Assembly: GCA_037974665.1 (NCBI GenBank)
Contig: CM075767.1
Coordinates: 27,491,498-27,555,497, forward strand
DNA: 64,000 nucleotides
Direction of reading: 5' to 3'
Source: Ehretia macrophylla
Taxonomy: Eukaryota > Streptophyta > Magnoliopsida > Boraginales > Ehretiaceae
Below, one piece after another: positions 59,000-64,000 of this stretch. The notes under the pieces were generated by a model. The model had not been told where the DNA came from and did no database searches. It saw only the letters and a list, made by a program, of their open reading frames with translations. How positions within the stretch are numbered: position 1 is the stretch's first letter; the number at the start of each line of letters is the position of its first letter. The translations under genes were made by a program, and so were the position numbers.

Positions 59000-61838
59000 T
59001 GTAACACCCCGATCCCTCACGAGACCGGAAGTTCTATCTATCAATCTAATCACAACCCAAACCAAACCCGGACAAACTTTTAGGGAAAGACGGACAGAGT
59101 CTCCCCTGTTTCTAGGCGAATTGTAAAACCTGTAATAGCATATAAATGGACCATCACCGTATCCAACCATACAAAACTTCCTCAAGGCCATCCGAGCCTC
59201 GGTTCTCAACAATTAAACTCAGCAGGTATACATACATTTCCAATTTAAAAACTAACATGTCTCTTTTCATTTTTGACAAGTGCATTCAAACTTGAAAATT
59301 AAACCATACTAAGCTACTACATAAAATAAACTATCATGCCATTCTAGCTCTTTTCCTTTGGACATTACAAACATGCATTGAAGTTTAAACTACAATAACT
59401 AGATACAAAATCTTACTTATCAAACTACTTCAACAATCTAATGAAACTTAAATTACATTCTTTTTGACATTAAATACATACAACATATGAAAGCATATAT
59501 CTTTACAACTTCGACACTCAGGCCACATAGGCACGCAAGACAACTCTTCAGGCACGAACTTTCACAAAATCACGAACTTTCCAACTAACATGACACTTCA
59601 TGAAATATGGTGGTGAGGAGTGAGTATACACAACACGTATACTCAGTGAGGGCGAGACAGATATCGAATTGGAGAGAAAGAAAGTCGTGCAATGCAAATA
59701 GGACAGTTAAGCAATATAACTGATAAGTAAGCAATTGAGACAACCAATCAATACAATAAGCAATTACTGAAAGCATTAACACAACCATTCAAAGCTAAAC
59801 CACACTCTGAAGGCTATGGTTCACTCATACGAGCAATGTACCATTTCACGAGCGATACATCAATCTCGAGCTTGATGTTGACAACGATGACAATAAGCGC
59901 GCAACCACCTTATAACACCAGTTTGGAATACCTCGGAAGTATCCATCAATCTACGACCCAAATCTCCCTGGGAAGCAACCCAAGCGAGAAGAGGGAATAG
60001 CTACGGAGCTAGAGCAACCAACACTGGCAACCCGAGGCTACCCAGAGAGGCCCATCACTCACGTGCGAGACACTATGCAATGCAAGACTCGATACAAGGC
60101 AATAAACGAGCGATAGCACAACAATACAACTACTGACAACAAACGAGATAACAAGCAATCACAATCAATACTAGCATTCAACTAACTTTTCAAGCATAAC
60201 AAGCAATAATAAGCAACAATAACACCAATTAAACAAGTAACAGCAGTTCAAACACGAAAACAACAAATATCACTATTCAACCCCAACTTCCAAGGACAAT
60301 TACGAGCAAATGAGCTACGGGATTAGGAAACCGATTTCACTACATTCACTCAGGCACTACAAGGCACGTTTCTATGTCACTAAACTTCACTTTCTCACCC
60401 GAGACCCGAAAGTCCACCTACTGCGTTTGAACTACAGCTATGCTAACCGGTCATTCAATCCACGCCACAACTGCGCCAAAAGTGCTTCCATACCCTCAAT
60501 TACAAAACCCCCAACTCAATTCGAGCACGGTCAACTTTTGGTCAAACGGCCCCTTTACGTTTCTTTGTCTAATTTCCAATTTTAACAAAGGCCGATCCGT
60601 TTTTATTTCACATTTTATCTTTCTATCATTAATGGCACCTATCCAAATCAATCAATCGCAATTCGGATCGAAATCCAAAATTCTAGGGTTTACTATTCAT
60701 AATTTACTATTCATGTTATTCCCCAATTTCAAATACGCAGTTTCAACCGTAAAAATTGCTAAATAACTAACAAGCAATGCTTTACGAACCCTAAGCAAGC
60801 TATTTCAAGCAATAACAGACATTATAACGCGATAAATATCAAATCTGAAAAATTGACTCAAAAATTAAATTCGTATTAAAATGCACAAAAGCGTGAAAAC
60901 CCTCACAGAGATTGAAGACCAAGACCCGCAAGGACCCGAGCCACGACCCCCGAGCAGTTCCACGCACGATTGTAGAAGAAAATGCAAGCAAAATATTTTT
61001 TTTTCTCCTGCAAAGCTTCGACCATGGGGGAGGGACAAAAAGGGAATTTATGGTTTCGTTTTTGACTCATTTTTGCCTTGTTTTTAATTTAAATGGTGAC
61101 AAGGGCATTTCGGTCATTTGCAAAATCAAACTTTAATTAAAAATAGTCAAATAAGCTTATTTTGATGCCATTAAATCTAATTTAAGTTAAAACAATGCAA
61201 TTAAATGAAAAACAATTAAAACTAGTTAAATTAAGCTAAAAACATTTTTCACTAAATCCGAAATATATTTCTCTAACTCTTATTTTCGAAATTCTACGAT
61301 CGAACGGTCAATAATCGATCGCTAATAAAGTGATGAGCAATAATATAAAACTTTAATTCTTTGAAAAGTAGAATAGTAGAATAGTTTAAAATTCACTCCG
61401 GCTCGGAGTTACTTTCCTTGTTTATTTGAAAACCGAGTGATTTTAATGCAAAACAACCAAAACCGATTATTAAAATAATCAAAACAATCAAGGTAATCAA
61501 TATTCATTTAAAAATAATTAATTTAACTATTTCTAGAACATTTTAAAGAATTATGAAGTTCATGTTAAGTTACAAATGAACAAATAAATATAAACATGTA
61601 ATCAAGTGCAATTAAATATTAACATTTAAGATGACACTTAATTAATCACAAGAGAATAGATTCAATTACTATAATTATTAGAAATAGGTAATAATCTTTT
61701 AATCAATTAATATAAATCATTTTCGAATTCTTCTAAAAGAAATAGCAAAACAGTGAAAATTAGATGATTTAACTAATTAAACATTTAATCAAATGCAGTT
61801 AAGTGCTATTAAATGCATGCCGGGTTCGGGTTATCACA
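59000..61838 (-). repeat. N2 3' LTR
   Basis: 2839 bp, plus strand TGTAACACCCC ... GGGTTCGGGTTATCACA. Sense features: GTGAGGG near 60906-60900 (preceded by CT rather than AG) and the 9-bp hairpin 59621-59645. The acceptor-like CAG of the solo LTR is CAT here (near 59600). Small frames of 67-108 aa inside have no family match. Confidence 0.9.
59621..59645 (-). promoter_or_regulatory. LTR hairpin of N2
   Basis: TGAGTATAC and GTATACTCA, a perfect 9-bp stem with a 7-nt loop, next to CCCTCAC in the sense strand. Same stem as in the solo LTR. Confidence 0.55.
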
Positions 61839-61874
61839 TCCTTCCCCCCTTAAAACAATTGCGTCCTCGCAATT
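61839..61874 (-). promoter_or_regulatory. N2 polypurine tract and pre-PPT hairpin
   Basis: Minus strand TAAGGGGGGAAGGA (61852-61839) touches the LTR. AATTGCG-AGGA-CGCAATT (61874-61857) is a perfect 7-bp stem, although N2 codes for no protein here. Confidence 0.8.
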
Positions 61875-63407
61875 CTTCTTCCAATAGGATTCTGCATCAT
61901 CTAAAATCCAACCCTGATAAATCTTCATCGGTTACTGAGCAAGATAATGTATAAGAATGCTCATAGGAAATCCCGAATATAAATTCCAATCAAGAATGCC
62001 GAGGAAATACCAACTAAAGACTGAAGCAAAGATACTGTAGATATTATCAATACCACATACTAATGGCAGGAAGAGTACCGAAGGAATACCCTATTTAAGA
62101 ATCTTCAATAGAAGTCTAACAAGTACCAAATAAGAAAGTTAAGAGATAGCCAGAGTAGATGTACCTCATGCAGTGCTGATTACTGTAAATAGACCCAGCT
62201 GAAAGTTCTGTAAAAGAATATAGAGAAGAATACCAAAGGCCAACCTCTAAATAAAATCTTTCAAATCATTGAGTTCCTACCGCAACATCTTAGTTAAACA
62301 GCAAGTATAGATTCCCCTGAGTGGAAAGGCCGAAGGAGAAGCCGTAAACAGTACAAGATAATATGTCCAAGCAGAATTCCAAATGTAGGATCTTCCAATA
62401 AATGCCAATAAGGAAAATACTAGTAGAATGCCTAATAAGAATTCCAAAGAATACCGTAAGTAATATGAGATAATGAGTCTGATAGGAATTCCAGTTACCA
62501 AACCAACTGAGGGATGCCAAAGAAAATACCCGAACAATGCTCTAGTAAGAAAGTATCAAGAATTGCCCAATAAGTAATACTAAATAAATGACCACTAAGA
62601 ATCCTAGAGAATGCCATTGAAGGATTTCTAATGAGGAATGCCAGTAGCACACCAATAAAGACCGAGACACATATACCCTAGATAATACTGTGTAGTAAGG
62701 CCGATTGGAATCCCAATAGCCAAATCCACCGAGAAATGCCAACAGAAGTCTCCAAAGAACACTTATTAAGAAAACCAAAGAATGCTCCAGAGAACAACTA
62801 AATAGAACCCCAAAAGAAGACTACTCTTTCACAACTGTTAAGCACAGAGGAGGACCCTAGAGTTTCGCCAATAACCGAGCTCCAAAGGCAAACACCAACT
62901 CCCAAATAAAGGCGAATTAAATGCCATTCATTTCCTGCCAATCCATACACCTTGAAAAGCCCGCGGTGAACCACTTTCTTCAGGGGGGAAAGAGGACTTA
63001 CTTACTATTTCCACGGGACATGTATGAATGCCAAGATATCACATTTATACACATGCCTTAAACTATTATGCAAGCAAGTTTACAAAACAGTTTATTCAAC
63101 AAAGTCACTCAAGCACGGCAATCAAGTCATAATCAATTCAAATCACGGCATAGCTAATTCAAGACATTCTGTACACACATTACAAGTAATAACTCAAGCA
63201 AATAACAATTCACGAGGTCAATTCAATTCACGATGCCAATTCAATAAGTCAATTCGATAGACAACTAGACATTTCACATTTCTTGAGAAACATTTAACAC
63301 ATAACACACAACTTTATCGCATAAGTGCATACAATCAAGTCAAGACACACAATCTCACATACAAGCATACACTTTCAAGACACACTTAACAGGCACACAT
63401 TCAAGGG
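61875..63407 (-). other. N2 internal region, non-coding, degenerate repeats
   Basis: On the plus strand AATGCC, AATAAG, GAATTCC and AATACC recur every 15-30 nt from about 61940 to 62800 (e.g. AATGCCAATAAGGAAAATAC). This is the reverse complement of the style seen inside N1. The minus-strand frames of 78-90 aa follow this repeat and match no family. From 63000 to 63400 it is A-rich with ACACAT words. I see no known gene. Confidence 0.6.
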
Positions 63408-63468
63408 TCACTACCCACCAGACCGAGGACCCTGTCCCGGCTTATGAGCTAGACAAGCTCTGATACCA
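63408..63468 (-). promoter_or_regulatory. N2 primer binding site and leader motif
   Basis: TGGTATCAGAGC at 63468-63457, two bases from the LTR. The leader motif TCCTCGGTCTGGTGGGTAGTGA at 63429-63408 is nearly identical to N1 (3909-3930). Confidence 0.85.
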
Positions 63469-63470
63469 CC

Positions 63471-64000
63471 TGTAACACCCCGATCCCTCACGAGACCGGA
63501 AGTTCTATCTATCAATCTAATCACAACCCAAACCAAACCCGGACAAACTTTTAGGGAAAGACGGACAGAGTCTCCCCTGTTTCTAGGCGAATTGTAAAAC
63601 CTGTAATAGCATATAAATGGACCATCACCGTATCCAACCATACAAAACTTCCTCAAGGCCATCCGAGCCTCGGTTCTCAACAATTAAACTCAGCAGGTAT
63701 ACATACATTTCCAATTTAAAAACTAACATGTCTCTTTTCATTTTTGACAAATGCATTCAAACTTGAAAATTAAACCATACTAAGCTACTGCATAAAATAA
63801 ACTATCATGCCATTCTAGCTCTTTTCCTTTGGACATTACAAACATGCATTGAAGTTTAAACTACAATAACTGGATACAAAATCTTACTTATCAAACTACT
63901 TCAACAATCTAATGAAACTTAAATTACATTCTTTTTGACATTAAATACATACAACATATGAAAGCATATATCTTTACAACTTCGACACTCAAGCCACATA
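63471..64000 (-). repeat. N2 5' LTR, partial
   Basis: The first 530 bp on the plus strand of the second LTR, matching 59000-59529 with about four single-base differences (e.g. GACAAATG versus GACAAGTG). Continues beyond the window. Confidence 0.92.

Larger units (their letters stand above)
59000..64000 (-). mobile_element. N2: non-autonomous chromovirus-like element, cut by the window end
   Basis: LTR 59000-61838, body 61839-63470 and the start of the second LTR at 63471. The two LTRs can be compared over 530 bp and differ at about four sites, so the insertion is recent. PBS and PPT are present, but the 1632-bp body has no retroelement protein. The LTR belongs to the same family as the solo LTR at 10335-22955 and shares its ends with N1. 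The TSD cannot be tested because the right end is outside the window. Confidence 0.9.

Noticed and set aside
913..64000. CRISPR array or bacterial operon
   Set aside because: All repeated sequence is explained by LTRs, retroelement families and simple repeats; there are no short regular repeats with unique spacers.

Overview
This window is nuclear DNA from a flowering plant, probably a eudicot, in a retrotransposon-dense region. I see no intact host protein-coding gene, rRNA or tRNA gene. The evidence is a set of Ty3/gypsy elements with TG..CA long terminal repeats (LTRs), initiator-Met-type primer binding sites, polypurine tracts and 5-bp target site duplications (TSDs), nested in older Ty1/copia remnants. 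The polyprotein motifs (two CCHC knuckles, DSGA protease, FIDD reverse transcriptase, HHCC/DDE integrase, a C-terminal chromodomain-like tail) fit plant chromoviruses, most likely the Tekay/Del clade. The species cannot be read from the sequence.

Layout. (1) 1-23888: an old minus-strand copia element whose gag runs off the left edge (1-440). Its leader is split by N1 (913-8274, +), a chromovirus-like element with ~2.96 kb LTRs around only 1.45 kb of non-coding DNA. The copia PBS is at 10102-10114. Its LTR (10117-23888) is split by a solo LTR (10335-22955, -), itself split by element A (10809-20828, -), which has a full gag-pol region with one stop and one frameshift. This is a three-level nest with matching TSDs at each gypsy insertion. 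(2) 23955-30435: a second copia-type LTR split by D (24517-29877, +), a chromovirus with a truncated 5' LTR fused to RNase H. (3) 30436-58999: about 8.6 kb that resembles plant mitochondrial intergenic DNA, split by B (35071-45100, -, same family as A) and C (45192-55110, -, same family as D). It also carries a Tat/Ogre-like integrase fragment (56368-56989). (4) 59000-64000: N2 (-), a second non-coding element, related to the solo LTR and cut by the window end.

How the parts work together. N1 and N2 code for nothing, yet keep a PBS, a leader motif ~25-60 nt beyond it, a hairpin touching the polypurine tract, and a hairpin deep in the LTR. The same four modules occur in A, B and C, and D keeps those its deletion spared. 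The two hairpins differ in sequence between families but keep their pairing. This is what is expected if non-autonomous elements are copied in trans by chromovirus proteins that recognise RNA structure. The LTRs also share a GTGAGRG donor-like site and, in most families, a YAG|G acceptor-like site beside the LTR hairpin, so a long intron inside the LTR is a testable possibility.

All coordinates come from reading by eye. Divergence figures are hand counts and approximate.
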